A stretch of DNA of 64,000 nt from Zygnema cylindricum (GCA_037447655.1 JBBHKE010003070.1:1-64000), one strand, 5' to 3'; numbered from the stretch's first letter, positions 34,976-46,878 are shown. A program made the numbers and translations. The notes: generated by a model from the sequence alone, not told the origin.

Positions 34976-35619
34976 AAATGCTTAGTTTGTTATATATATT
35001 TTTTTAACGATTCACTTTAGCCTTTCAAAAACATTATTGTTGCATCTGTACCTTGTTGAGCATCGCCTCCTCGTTTCAAGTTTATCAAATGTTCAATGTC
35101 TTGCCCAGATTCTCTATGAATCATATGATTTTTATCATGGTTGGTGATTTATGGGTGTTTGAGCCATTATTCTACGCAATAGGTTGTGGTAATCCTTCTA
35201 GGCGGAAAATAAAAGGGTTGTTGAAACCCCCCCCTACGAGAGACATCTTGAGGTATTAAACAATGATAACTTACATATGCCTCCACAATTTGAGAATTCA
35301 GGTACCCTTATTTTTAAATGTTCTACTTAAAGAGAAGTTATTCTTGTACATGTGGATTTTTGAAACCAATGGTGGCTCCATCTTTCGTGGGAGCTTTACA
35401 AAGCTGAATGTGTTTGTCAATTTAAAAATTTGGTATTTGAAATTGCAATCCAAAATTCGAAATTAAAAAATTAGAGTCGAAATATAAGCGTGAAACCACG
35501 TAGCCAAAAGGATGTGAAAGAAGGCCTGAATAAGCAAAGATGGAAAGAGGGGCAAGAATAACGTCACCAAAAAGCGTTGTCATAAATAGTGTGATGGAAA
35601 TACATTGCAAGAAATAGTG
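34976..35619. other. Unassigned spacer left of Copia B
   Basis: No domain recognised in the short open frames. It includes a C run at about 35,227-35,235. The related phrases AATAGTGTGATGG and AATAGTGTGACA just before B continue across B as AATAGAGTGACA, showing that both sides were one sequence before the insertion. Confidence 0.4.
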
Positions 35620-35624
35620 TGACA
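35620..35624. repeat. TSD of Copia B, left copy (TGACA)
   Basis: Identical to 43226-43230. Confidence 0.95.
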
Positions 35625-36684
35625 TGTTGTAATTTATAAATCTTTATTTCAGTAGATAGGGCTAAATATTTTCTAAGTAGTTTGCTTTGATACTTACCTT
35701 AATTAGTGTTACAATAGCAAAAGTACAATAGAGTATATTTTACTTTTACAAGGACACGTTTCGGCAACAGAACGTATGCAGGTTTTACAGAGTGGCGTCG
35801 ACAGTCAACAACACGCGTGACGCAGTTGACGATTGGATTCACAAGATCAGACAAATGAAATCTGAACCAGGTATTCCACAAATATATAGTACGGTTCGAC
35901 AATACCATCATCGATTGAATGTGTTCCAACAAATGAAATCTGAACCAGGTATTCCACAAATATATGGTAAGGTTCGATAGTACCATCATCGATTGAATTT
36001 GTTCTAACGAACGCGATTCACTTAGGACCACAAGCGTGATTCACGTGGGACCACAAGTGACGAAGCACTCAGGTGCTTCGTACTACACGACCAGAGTCGG
36101 CTAGACTTTAACGACTACCGCTGACTAAGCATCTAGAACGTTTTGTGTACGGTTCGATATCTGAAAATATCTGAATAAACATTGTTTTGTAGTTTAGTGT
36201 AATAAAAAATATTGTTCTACTAGTTAGGTTTTTGGAAAGTAACAATTAGGGTTTTTGATGTACTAACGGTACACTAACGTACAGGTAGGATACTTTGTCG
36301 TTAGTCAAGATAATAACCACAATAATAATTACCCAAATTAGTGTAGACCAGTAGATACACACTGTGAGTATATAACTTAGGACTTAACCAATTTTGTAGT
36401 ATCTAGTTTTGTGAATATGATTTTCTAAGCGCAGATTTTGGGAAACTTCCACACATCATATCTTATGGTTCACTTAGTCATTCGGGGTGCGATTTAAGGA
36501 ATTGTCAGTTTACTCTCTTGTGTATTACTGTGAAAAATTTAAGGCATTTTGGTCTTTTCAATCATATTTTGTGTAAGCTCAAAGTTAGCTATTGAGTAGG
36601 TGTTTGATAGCTTCTGCTATTTTCCATGTCTACTTCCACTACTACTGCTAGTCTTCATGCTGCAGCGGTGGTTGTAGAACAACA
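35625..36684 (+). repeat. 5' LTR of Copia B
   Basis: 1,060 bp. Features are a 78-bp tandem duplication (35852-36007), a hairpin CGAAGCACTCAGGTGCTTCG near 36,064-36,083, a TATATAA at about 36,369, and the gag ATG at 36626, which leaves 19 gag codons plus CA inside the LTR. Confidence 0.93.
35852..36007. repeat. 78-bp tandem duplication in the 5' LTR of B
   Basis: Two adjacent copies, each starting CAAATGAAATCTGAACC; they differ by a few substitutions. The 3' LTR and the LTR of G have one copy, so the duplication is private to this LTR. Confidence 0.9.
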
Positions 36685-37430
36685 GGTTATGGTCCTTTCG
36701 TCAAGAGTTGCTATCTTTAATGGCCAAAAGTATGCATATAGGGCGGCGATGGTTGGATCTTTGTTTGAAACTGGTGACTTATTGGGGGTCTGGGATGGCT
36801 CCCTTGATGAAACAGATCCTAGTTGGGCGAAAAAGAATTCAATGGCAAGGAACAATCTAATTCTTTGTATTTCAAAATATCTGGTCATGTCTCGCCTGAA
36901 AATAAAGAAGGCGAAGGAGATTTGGACATCACTGAAATCCGCTTTTGAGAAAGCGAATTTCCAAGAAGAGCTCTTGGTGGCTGGAAAAATATGGGGGAAC
37001 TATGGTCCACTATTGTGACAACTTTCGTGCACTAATTGATGCACACTCTTCTGCTGGGGGGTCATTTCCTGAGTTTCAGCAGGCAACTTTGCTTATTAGA
37101 GGACTTCCTAGTAGCATGAAAGGTGTGTCTGCTCATTTAAAGAGTCGTGATAAAGCTAGTTGGTCGTTTCAATTAGCATATAATCATATATTAGAGGAAG
37201 AGTCTAATACTAAACTTCTTAAAGGAGAAGGAAAGGTTGAAGCTTTTGCAACTAACTTTGACAATAGAGCTCAGTTTAATCAGAAGAGGAATTAGTTTAA
37301 CCAAAATCAGAATTAGTTTAATCCGTTTAATCATAGACCAAATAGACAATCATCTATTGCATATTTCTATTGTTGTGAGAAGGGTCATGGATACAGATAT
37401 TGTCCTAAGCTGAAAAAGGCTAATGAGACA
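36626..37430 (+). pseudogene. Copia B gag, starting inside the 5' LTR
   Basis: The ATG at 36626 lies 59 bases before the LTR end. The frame runs MSTSTTTASLHAAAVVVEQ, crosses into the primer site as QVMVLS, then SRVAIFNGQKYAYRAAM and a typical Copia Gag core (WDGSLDETDPSWAKKNSMA, KKAKEIWTSLKSAFEK). A frameshift near 37,000 leads to the second frame (GGSFPEFQQATLLIRGLPSS). A zinc knuckle near 37,365 reads YFYCCEKGHGYRYC, its first Cys mutated to Tyr. Stops near 37,293 and 37,312 follow. Gag assembles the particle and packages RNA. Confidence 0.88.
36685..36699 (+). other. Half-tRNA primer binding site of Copia B
   Basis: GGTTATGGTCC immediately follows the LTR-terminal ACAACA. The first 11 bases match the complement of the initiator tRNA-Met anticodon region with one mismatch; similarity then fades (11 of 15). 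Confidence 0.72.
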
Positions 37431-37589
37431 AGTTTATACAGGCCGGGTTGGCAGCAAAGCCAATATCACAAAGGTTTTTATGGAAATCCTCATTGTGGAA
37501 ATGCTCTCTTTTCAGCTTCTGCAACTGATGCAGATGAGTCCTTGAGCTTCAATGAGCAAGAGGAAGCAGAGTTATTTGCTATGGCGGCA

Positions 37590-37880
37590 ATAATGGAGGG
37601 TCCTAAGGGTGCAGGATGGATCATGGACACGGGAGCATTGGCCCACATGTGCTAGAACAAGGTGGTTTTTACAAATTTGCAGCAAACGCCTCCAAAGAGT
37701 ATATACTATGCTTGTGGGATGAGTGTTCAAACCTCAGTTTAAGGTGATGTATCTTTAATGGTAGATGTGGGGGGAAAGTAGGTAGAGGGAACTCTTGAGA
37801 ATGTTTTATATGTTCTAGACTTTAAAAAGAATCTTTTATCTACATCATTAGTGGAAAGCAAAGGCTTTGAATCATTATGA
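37590..37880 (+). pseudogene. Copia B protease
   Basis: The active-site region reads GWIMDTGALAHMC (DSGAS changed to DTGAL), followed by strands like GDVSLMVDVGGK and LENVLYVLDFKKNLLSTS. A TAG lies directly after HMC and other stops follow. Confidence 0.82.
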
Positions 37881-38760
37881 GAGGAGGTAAACAGGTTGTT
37901 AGCAAGAAAGGAAAAGTAGCAATAACAGGAACTAGAGATGCTAGAAAAATATACCGGATAGACATTGCTGAATATAAGGAAAACGATGTTCTCTACTCTT
38001 TTGTCCAATCTGATAATAAGTTATGGCATAAGAAATTAGGACAGATGAATTATGATAGTCTAAGGAAAATGGTGAATTTGGGAAAAGTTGATAGAGTTTC
38101 TCTAACTTCTCATCCTATAAAATCATGTGATGGTTGTTCACATGGCAAGATCCACAAATTGCCATTTCCACAGAAAACAGACCATAGATCGGAAAAATTT
38201 ATGCAGCTAATACATTCTGATGTTCTCAATCCTTCACAAATGGCTTCGGCTAGATGCGTCCACTATCTGGTCACATTAACAGATGACTACTCGAGGTACA
38301 CCAAATTTTACTTCATGCAACATAAAAGTGAAGTGTTTACTCACTTCAAACACTACAAAGTGTGGGAGGAAAGGCTTCATGAAGTCCTAATATAGGCACT
38401 GAGATCGGACAACGGGGGAGAATACACATCAAAAGAATTCGAATAATTTCTCCTTTAGGATAGTATCAGTCACAATCTTACAGTTCTATATACACCGGAA
38501 AAGAATGGTGGTTTTGAGAGATTAAATAGGACAGTGACAAAGAATGCTCGGTCCATGCTTGCAGATAAAGGGCTAAATTTGAAATTATGGGTTGAAGCAC
38601 TTAACTGTGCTGTTTATATTAAAAATAGAATTGCTTCTAGATCTGTTAGCACTACACCTTATGAGCTTTGGCCAGGAGAAAAACTTGAGGTTAGTCACTT
38701 TAAGATCTTTGGCAGCAAGTGTTTTATCTTAGATACTTAACAGGATAGATGGAAAATGGA
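37881..38760 (+). pseudogene. Copia B integrase
   Basis: LWHKKLGQMNYDSLRKM and CDGCSHGKIHKLPFPQK form the HHCC finger. IHSDV...YLVTLTDDYSRYTKFYF brings the first catalytic Asp, LRSDNGGEY the second, and PEKNGGFERLNRT the region of the catalytic Glu. Frame breaks at 38,395 and 38,450. The end reads LWVEALNCAVYIKNRI and ISRNIQIKDEQ. Confidence 0.88.
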
Positions 38761-39249
38761 GGCTAAAGGCCTACCTAGGATTTTCATGGGGTATGATGAT
38801 AATGCGAAAGGATATAGAGTTTTTGTATTTGAGAAACAAAAAGTGATTATCTCTAGGAATATCCAGATTAAGGATGAACAGGATTCGGTTGACCTTTTTA
38901 AAGTGCAAGATAAACCGGCAAAAAAAAAGCAAAAAAATGACATTTTTCACCATACGCAACGAATCTACTTTCCACCGGCAAGTGGGACACCAATTCCTTC
39001 AGTTACTGTGTTGCCTTCACAAGATGGTTCACCACAAGCTTCACCTCAGGCGAAAGGAACTACTACACACTCAGTACCATCTCAAGTTACGGTTCAAACA
39101 AAACGGAAAAATCAGAGGTTGCGGACGATTTCAACCTCATAATTTCCTAGGGGAAAGAGATGTAGCAGCCGTCTGTAAGCAAGCTCTCACTTTGATTTTT
39201 CTGCAGCTACAGAGGAGCATCTTACGATACAGGAGGCCTTCTTGTAACG

Positions 39250-40080
39250 TGAGAGAAATCAGTGGATTGAGGTAGCAAACGATGAAATGAAGTCTATAAT
39301 GGAGGCACATACATGGGAGCTGGTGGATCATCCTCCAAGCAGAAAAGCCATCGGCAGCAAATGGGTATTCAAGGTGAAGTTGAACTCGGACAACACCATT
39401 AAAAGGTATAAGGTTAGACTAGTGGCCAAAAGGTACAATCAAGAAGAAGGTATTGACTTTAAAGAAACATTCTCTTCGTTGTCAGATTTCCCACTGTCAA
39501 AATTTTGCTAAATCTAACAGCTATAGAGAATATGGAAATACATCAAATGGATGTAAAAACGGCTTTCTTCCATAGAGAGTTAGAAGAAAACCATTTATAT
39601 GAAACAACCCAAAATGTATGTTTAAAAGGGAAATGAAGAATTAGTGTATAAATTGATGAAATCTTTGTATGGGCTAAAACAAGCCCCGCGTTAGTGGAAT
39701 TTGAAGTTAGATGAGTTTTTGACAAGGCTAGGTTTTGAGAGAATTAGCTCAAATCATTCTATATGTCTTACAAGGCGAGGATAGGATACTATACATTGCT
39801 GTATATGTGGATGACTTATTATTAATAAGCAAGTGAATGAATGAAATAAACGGCATTAAAGCGGCTTTAAGGTCTAGGTTCGAGATGAAAGACCTCGGAG
39901 AGGCCAAGTATATCTTAGGAATACAAGTAGAAAGAGACAAAAACAAAAGACTGATTATGTTGACTTAGAAAGAAGCAATAGGTAACATGCTGAAAAAATT
40001 TGAAATGAAAGATGTAAAGGGATCTGTAACTCCCATGGAGTTTAGGCATAAATTGGAAGGAATTGATTAAGACTCAGACA
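39250..40080 (+). pseudogene. Copia B reverse transcriptase
   Basis: EMKSIMEAHTWELVDHPPS, IGSKWVFKVKLNSDN and KETFSSLSDFPLSK, then after stops VKTAFFHRELEE, SLYGLKQAPR and YVDDLLLISK (catalytic motif), then IQVERDKNKRLIMLT and KEAIGNML. Frame changes near 39,510 and 39,600 plus stops disable it. G at 49,520-50,440 is its close relative. Confidence 0.88.
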
Positions 40081-40325
40081 TAATGGTTTGTGAGGGTCTA
40101 CAGACAAAGGAGGAAGAGTTTATGGCTTCAAAGCCATATAGACAGATAGTCGGAAGTCTTATATATTTTATGAATTGTACAAGACCCGATATTGAAGCAA
40201 CTATAAGAGTCTTAAGTAGAAGTTTGCAGAATCCTAAAAAGGCAGACTGGGAAGCACCAAAAAAGGTGCAGAGATATCTTGCAGGTACTCGAAATCTTAA
40301 GCTTCTACTCAGAGGAAGAGAGGTT

Positions 40326-40330
40326 AAAAT
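40326..40330. repeat. TSD of the solo LTR, left copy (AAAAT)
   Basis: Identical to 41741-41745. Confidence 0.85.
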
Positions 40331-41740
40331 TGTTGTTCTTTGGTCTAAAATAGACCGCAGAAGCCACCCAAACTATCATGCAAAAAGCTAAGCAAAAATA
40401 GGTCGACGAACAATCATTTGAAATGCATCCTCCATTTAACATACAACAACATTTAGGGTTTCATGGAATAATCAACATAAATAAACCCTATGACAATATC
40501 TAAGGTTTGATAGAATAATCGACATAAACAAACCCTAGGACAAATGCATAAACAATGCATATCAAACATATATAAAATAACATAAATAATAAAAACAAAT
40601 GCATCACACATAAACAAGAGTATAATCAAGGTATAATCATTATATCATTCAAAAGTGAATGACCTAATCGACAACCCTAAAATACTACATCTTCGGTCCC
40701 CACTTTACTAACCAGCATTGATTATTAATTCCTAACAAAGCTCATTCCTATATATACACTTGTGAGCTGTCAATGAATCACTAAGTGTCAAAATAACCAA
40801 CATACATTACGTATCTGTCACAATATCCTATTTAATCATAATTAAACTGCTATTAAGAATAAACTAATCGTAAGCGTACACCTGAGAGTCAAGCAATCGT
40901 AAGCGTACACTTGTCTATAAATACGACACATAAATACACAATTTAAAGTGTCTAAACCCTAAATGATCACGTAAATAAAACCTGTCATATTCAACACTAA
41001 TTTATTAATGCGCAAAAGACAAAACATTGTTGCTCCAAATATTTACACCGACGCGTCCGCAAAATACGCTTCATAAACGACAACTCGCTTAGTCACTTGT
41101 AGATAAATCCACGTAGTGAACCGACATCGTATATGTACGGTCCACCTAATTAACACGTCATCAAACAATACGATCCCTTGGAAATATCGGCGGACGCCAT
41201 CCGCCTTCCACGTGTACCACGAATCACTTGTCAAACAATCCGGAACGTCCAAAAATAAATATCGTGTGATTGACGCGATTTCGCGTCACCACTACATAAA
41301 AAATCTCGGCGGCCTATATCCGCCGTCCGTCGCTCTTAATCGGCACCCTTGATGTCGCGCCGCGTGGTCATAAAAACCAAACAAAAATTCCACTTGTCAA
41401 CAATATCGTACAGCCGAATTTATTTCCGTACCGAGACCACGTACTATGTCATAAATTCCGCCGGTCAAAACTAAAGTACACCTGTCGCATTTTGATTTGT
41501 ACGGCTGGCGTACATTTTCAAATACTTCGAATATTTCAAATCATCGTCGGATCGCTTCGCGATCCGCCGTCCATTTCTGAGCGCATTCCGCGCCACTCAG
41601 TTTGTTCTTTATGTCCATTTAATTTCACTCGCACACTTACTCCTCCGATCCACAAATCTCTTCAAATCTCCACAGTATATCAAGTAAATATATATGCACG
41701 CGCACGCATGTACGAAACTGAATCTTCCCAAAAACCAACA
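40331..41740. mobile_element. Solo LTR, 1.41 kb, inside Copia B RNase H
   Basis: Begins TGTTGTTCTTTGG and ends AAAACCAACA, with AAAAT duplicated on both sides. It has no internal coding region, so it is a solo LTR left by recombination, or a small non-autonomous element. It contains a roughly 50-bp imperfect tandem repeat near 40,453-40,550 (ATGGAATAATC.../ATAGAATAATC...), a doubled ATCGTAAGCGTACAC near 40,866-40,911, and TCTATAAATAC at about 40,913. The family is not identified. Read on the minus strand its end (AAAGAACAACA) resembles the LTR end of B (GTAGAACAACA). Confidence 0.85.
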
Positions 41741-42226
41741 AAAATACAGTCGTGGAGCGATGCTAGCTATAGAGACATGCCAAGCTAGAAATCTACAACC
41801 AGCTTTGTTTTGAAGATTGGAGATGGAACTTGCTGTTGGAGTAGCAAATTACCAAAGGTTACAGCTCAATCCACAATTGAGTCAGAATATATGGCAGCAA
41901 CTTCTACCCTAAAAGAGCTCTTATGGGTCAAGTCCATTTTACACGAACTTAGGTATATGCAAACCAGTCCTCAAGCTATCTCGTGTGACAAGAAGGCCGC
42001 CATCGCAATTGCCTCTAATAAAGCCATCACTTTAAGAGCAATCACATGGATGTTAGACTTCACTTTGTTAGAGAAAAAATACTTGCAAAAGTAGTTAAAT
42101 TGTGTCATTTACCGGAGGAGAAGACGGTGGTTGATATTTTAACAAAAGCCCTTCCTGCTCCAAATTATTGTTTTGCAAAGATGCTATTGGACTAAGTGAG
42201 TAACAGAGTCTAAAGATTTAAGGGAG

Positions 42227-43225
42227 TGTTGTAATTTAGAAATCTTTATTTCAGTAGAGAGGGCTAAAATAACTTAGAAAATTTCTAAGAAGTCTGCTGT
42301 AATACTTACCGTAATTAGTGTTACAGTTGCAAAAGTACAATATAGTATATCTTACTTTTACAAGGACACGTTTGACAAGAGAACGTATGCAGGTTTAACA
42401 GAGTGGCGTCGAGAGTCAGCCACACGCGTCACGCAGTTGACGATTGGATTCACAAGATCGGACGAACAAAATCTGAACCAAGTATTCCACAAATATATGG
42501 TACGGTTCGACAGTACCATCGTCAATTGAATTTGTTCCAATAGCCGTGATTCACCTAGGACCACAAGCGTGATTCATGAGGGACCACAAGCATGATTCAC
42601 GTGGGACCACAAGTGACGAAGCACTCAGGTGCTTCGTACTACACGACCACGGTCGGTTGGACTTTAGCGACTACCGCTGACTAAACATCTAGAACGTTTT
42701 GTGTACAGTTCAATATCTAAAAATATCTGAATAAACATTGTTTTGTAGTTTAGTGTAATAAAAAATAGTGTTCTATTAATTATGTTTTTCGAAAATAATA
42801 AATATGGTTTTTGAGGTACTACGGTACAATAATTTACAGGTAGGATACTTTTTCCTTAGTCAAGGTAATACCTGCAGTACAGTTACCCTAATTATTGCAG
42901 ACTAGTAGATACAAACTGTGAGTACATAACTTAGCTAATTTTGTAATATCTAGTTTTGGGAATATGATTTTCAAAGGTCAGTTTTTGGGAAACGTCTGCA
43001 CATCATATCTTATGGTTTACAGAGTCATGTGGACTGCAATTTGGGGAATTTTACTCCGTTGTGTATCACTGTGAGAAATTTGAGGAATATTGGCCTTTTG
43101 AGTCATATTTTGTGTAAGCTGAAAGTTGGCTGTTGAGTAGGTGTTTAATAGCTTCTGTTGTTTTCCATGTCTACTTCCACTACTACTGTTGGTCCTCCTA
43201 CTGCATTGGTGGTTGTAGAACAACA
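42227..43225 (+). repeat. 3' LTR of Copia B
   Basis: 999 bp, TGTTGTAATTTAG...AGAACAACA. It has three GGGACCACAAG-type direct-repeat units (the 5' LTR has two) and the CGAAGCAC/GTGCTTCG hairpin near 42,618. It also holds the orphan gag start ATG at 43167 (MSTSTTTVGPPTALVVVEQ), in the same phase as in the 5' LTR. Confidence 0.93.
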
Positions 43226-43230
43226 TGACA
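43226..43230. repeat. TSD of Copia B, right copy (TGACA)
   Basis: Identical to 35620-35624. Confidence 0.95.
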
Positions 43231-43859
43231 AACAAAAGTCACCGATAATAGAGTGACAAATGAGCGTTACGAAATTGCATTTTTATTTTCGGTTGTATTT
43301 TGGAAATAACGTGTTATGTGCTAATTTTGTCAATTTTCATTGGTTCTTCATCGTGACACGTAGCTTAATCGTCCAGCTTGTTGCGATTCATTTTTTTTTG
43401 TAACTGTCAATCCACCCACCTTCTACAGCAATATTTTCACCTATAGAGAAAAACGAAGCGAACACCTCGCGAATGAATATCTTACGGTCGGTGTTACCTT
43501 CTAAACCTTCAGAGAGTATTGGCAAGATTTTCTGTAATGTTGTTTCACTTATAAAAACAAAACAAGTTGTACGGTTTGGTACGGATAAGTGTAGATTTCT
43601 ATAAACTATACCGTAAATCGTTGTTAGCGTTCATAACGCTATTTCAACGCCCCCAAATTTTGACCAAAATTCTCAAATATAATTATTTATTATACTTTGG
43701 AAAACTCCAAATTCCCAATGAGAGTCAATGATTTCCTTGAAAATCCACAAATTCCCAATTAGCGTTAATAAAGCTAATTGTGTTTTTAACTCTAATTATT
43801 TCATAATGCTAATAGTGATTCACAATGTACACCACTTTTTGACTAATGAGACTTGACCC
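43231..43859. other. Unassigned sequence between B and Gypsy H
   Basis: AT-rich with no coding similarity. It may be part of the U3 of the H LTR, whose left edge I could not fix, or the same unknown sequence as left of B. Confidence 0.3.
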
Positions 43860-44919
43860 TGTAATGTAATTCAACAACAGGGCAACCCAAATGGTCCCAA
43901 TAGAGCCCAACCCTAAACTTGAATCACTATTTGAAAACTACATTCCATAAAAATTGTAATAGTAATAAAAGATTAATCGTGTTCGTAAATGGGTATTTAA
44001 GTTTCACGAATATAAAGATATGAATTTGGTAGACGTCCGCGAAAGAATCGCACGATTTGGAGTTGTATTTTAAAAGTTATAGTGATTCGTGTATTTAGGC
44101 GACAATGCGAGGTCAAAATAACAAATGAGTGTTCTTTATAGCAGGTTAAGGGTCAAATTAGTAGCGGAATTTCCGGCATACGTTTGATAAAGTACTAATA
44201 GTTGATTGTTACGAATGATGGTTGGTTTCTTACGATTTTTAGTACGAAAAGTCATAAGTCAAAATTTCTAAATTATATAGGTATTTCGCGTATAAAATAT
44301 GTGGTAGGCAAACGTGTGAAGTCGCGTTTCAGTTCGCGCACACTTTTGCACGTAAATTTACTTAGTGAAAGGTATCATTTGATTGGTTAGAAATGCTACG
44401 TAGTTAGTTAGAGATTTCGCACGTTTTTGCATTGGTTAGTCTTAGTCGAAGTTGATCAATGATTGGCCCAGGTGTGAACCTGTTCAACAGAGCGTTGACT
44501 TTGGCCTAGCTAGTCCAGGGCGATGAGGTATAAATGGTGAATTCGAAAAGGAAAGTAGGCATCTTTTCCTTTGGAAAACTTCGTAGAAATTTGACGAATC
44601 CTAGTCCTGAGCGAATAATACCAAATTGGAGCAATGGCATTTTGCATTGACATCTCTTACTAACTAAGTAATGTTTTATTAGTTAAGAGATAGAATTATT
44701 TAAGAGTTGAGGGCAGTGGAGAATACTTTAAAAGAAGGGTTGAGCCAAGAAGGGAAGAGACCAAGCTAAATGTCATGTGAACTAAAGCTTCTTGTAATTA
44801 AAAGTTTATCCTTATGTGAGTGGTGCCCAATTGAAATGTGTGTATTTCAATATATAGAATGTGTGGTTGAAATTGGTGGTAGTAATGGGATTTTTTGGGA
44901 GGTTAGAAATCGTGTTACA
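43860..44919 (+). repeat. 5' LTR of Gypsy H (left edge uncertain)
   Basis: Ends CGTGTTACA at 44919, two bases before a primer site. GGTATAAATGG at 44526 is a good TATA box. A TGTAATGTAATTC near 43,860 could be the LTR start, but there is no second LTR in the window to test it. Confidence 0.5.
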
Positions 44920-44921
44920 TA

Positions 44922-44933
44922 TGGTATCAAAGC
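44922..44933 (+). other. Primer binding site of Gypsy H (3' end of tRNA-iMet)
   Basis: TGGTATCAAAGC, one mismatch from the standard plant site TGGTATCAGAGC, two bases after the LTR. This is the conventional 3'-end priming, unlike the Copia elements in the window. Confidence 0.85.
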
Positions 44934-45459
44934 TTTGGTTAGAAACTAGGGAGAAGCTTGCTCAAGCAAAAAACAACTACCGTGACCGGTGAGGGTGCTC
45001 TAACCCGTGTAGGTGGAACCACAATGTGAAGTGGTAGGGGATTGGAGGGGAACTAAGTGACCACACTTCAAGCGGCCGCTGGTTAGATGTGGGGCGTGCT
45101 TAAATCCTAAGGACTCAGGCGGGGTGGGCAGTGTAGCCACTGCTAAATATCACTCCAATTACCTAGAGGCCAAACAAACATGACTTCTCTTAGCGATTAA
45201 TCTTGTGTAGAGGGAGTGCTTAAAGCCATGAAGGGTGAGGATGTGAGAATTAGAGAATAAAAGATCCTGAGAATTTGAAGAATTTAATTTGCACTAACTT
45301 ACTTTCAATGTCTTATTGATTTCTCAGATTTTGATCTTTTTCAAATGATTTGTTAAGGAGAAGAAGTCTTGGATTGTAGCAATCAGAGGATTTAAAATCT
45401 GGAGCAAATTTCTTTGGGAAATTATATTCTATCTTTTCTTTTATTTGATTTCATTGTGT
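44934..45459 (+). other. Leader of Gypsy H
   Basis: Untranslated leader between primer site and gag. Contains no recognised gene. Confidence 0.5.
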
Positions 45460-46780
45460 GATGGTGGCAAATTGTGCATGGAAACGTGAAATGGAAATGC
45501 CTTGAATGTGTTGAAAAAGCTTACTGTGAAATTGGTAAATAGATTTAATAATCATGCAGATCATGCTACACTTGTGGATGAAACAACTTCTGAATTGAAA
45601 AGTGAATTGAAAGTTGTGAAGGAAAATGTAAATGTTTGAAATGAGAAATTGGATGAACTCATTAACTTAATTCAGACCAAAAATGATATTAATGACCAAA
45701 TGGGTGAGAGTAGTACAAGGAATGTTTGTTTTAGGGAGAATGATCATGATACACCTAAGAAGATAAGAGATCTATAATTGTCTATTAGTGAGGCACCATC
45801 CTTTGATGATAAAAAGATTGATGAGTTGGATGCGTGGATATTCCACATATAATATTGTTTAGAATCTAGAAATTGTGATTCTGATGATTACACTTCTTTT
45901 GCTGTCACTTGTCTGAACGGTGATGCTCAGATTTGGTATTACACTCAGAGAAGGTCTACTTTGATTCGCGATAATGCCAATTGGGAAGCTTTTAAAACCG
46001 AGATCAAATCGCGTTTCTTGTCTATCACTTATAAATCCATAATGGAAAAAATATGGCTGAACTCTAAGCAGACTAGATCGTTGAAAGATTATGTTGTGGA
46101 ATTTGACTATTGAAGCATTCATGTCATAGGCTTCACTGATGAAATGGTTAAGTTGCATTTCTTCAACTATTCAAATCCTATACTAAAATCAGAACTGAAA
46201 CATCAAAAAATTATTAATTTGAACAAATTACAAGTTAAGTTATTCCAATTAGCGTATAAGTTGGGGTATAATCGGGAAACTTGATCACTCAGGGGTAATT
46301 TGAACGAAGTATCAGAGCGGGGTGTGGAGGAATTTGTAGAAGAGGGTCTAAATGCGGGTCCAGTGAACAAGCAGAATATCTTCAAAGGAAACCAGAGAGG
46401 TGGACAAAGTGGTAATGTAGGAAACAAATTTAAAAATAGAGGGGGATACATTAAGAGTCATAAACCGAGCATTAATGCTTGGAAACCTAATTTTACTATA
46501 CCAACATGCACTATTTATTAGAAAAAAGGTCATGGAGCATTTTAGTGTGCACAATTGAAGAAGATTAACTGTTATAACTGTGGAGAGGAGGGACATTTCA
46601 GTTGGGAGTGCACAAAACCCAATTAAAAAATCACTTGTTTTAGATGCGGAGGTGCCGATTATTACACTAAGGACTGTATAGATAAAGGTTTTCTCAAAAC
46701 AATCGATTTGAATGAAGGTTTTTAGGAAGATATTGTATTATACATAGCCGAGCAAGAAGCCTAAGAGGTGGGAAAAGGAA
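45460..46780 (+). pseudogene. Gypsy H gag
   Basis: Broken frames read APSFDDKKIDELDAWIFHI, YCLESRNC, LNGDAQIWYYTQRR, NWEAFKTEIKSRF and SLKDYVVEFDY, matching the Gypsy retrotransposon Gag domain. Two zinc knuckles follow: CYNCGEEGHFSWEC (intact CCHC, near 46,570) and CFRCGGADYYTKDC (His changed to Tyr). Stops interrupt several times. Gag packages the element RNA. Confidence 0.82.
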
Positions 46781-46878
46781 ATGACTAGATGAAAGTCCTC
46801 AATTGAGTCAACCTGATTGAGAAGTTAAAGAGTCAACCTGATTGAGAAGTTAAAGAGTCAACTCTAGAAGGCAAGTTC

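Larger units (their letters stand above)
40083..42190 (+). pseudogene. Copia B RNase H, split by a solo LTR
   Basis: The N-terminal part (RQIVGSLIYFMNCTRPDIE, VLSRSLQNPKKADWEA) runs to 40330. It resumes at 41746 so that GREVKI joins QSWSDASYRDMPS exactly. Then KIGDGTCCWSSKLPKVTAQ, STIESEYMAATS, ISCDKKAAIAIASN, and a frameshifted end with KTVVDILTKALPAP. Removing the solo LTR with one AAAAT restores the frame at the junction. Confidence 0.9.
35625..43225 (+). mobile_element. Copia LTR retrotransposon B, with a solo LTR inside
   Basis: A plus-strand Copia element: 5' LTR 35625-36684, primer site from 36685, gag, PR, IN, RT, RNase H, polypurine tract TTTAAGGGAG, 3' LTR 42227-43225. The flanking TSD TGACA is perfect. 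LTR ends are inverted: TGTTGT...ACAACA. A 1,410-bp solo LTR (40331-41740) interrupts RNase H. Frames contain stops, and B cannot be autonomous. G (47,889 onward, minus strand) is a second member of this family. Confidence 0.95.

Noticed and set aside
43167-43225. A second gag start right of Copia B, and likewise at 63,257, suggesting tandem elements
   Set aside because: The matching sequence stops exactly at the LTR-terminal CA and the TSD follows at once, so these gag starts are part of the LTRs.
44920-44935. Half-tRNA primer site for Gypsy H
   Set aside because: The site is the conventional tRNA-iMet 3'-end complement TGGTATCAAAGC; only the Copia elements use the internal type.
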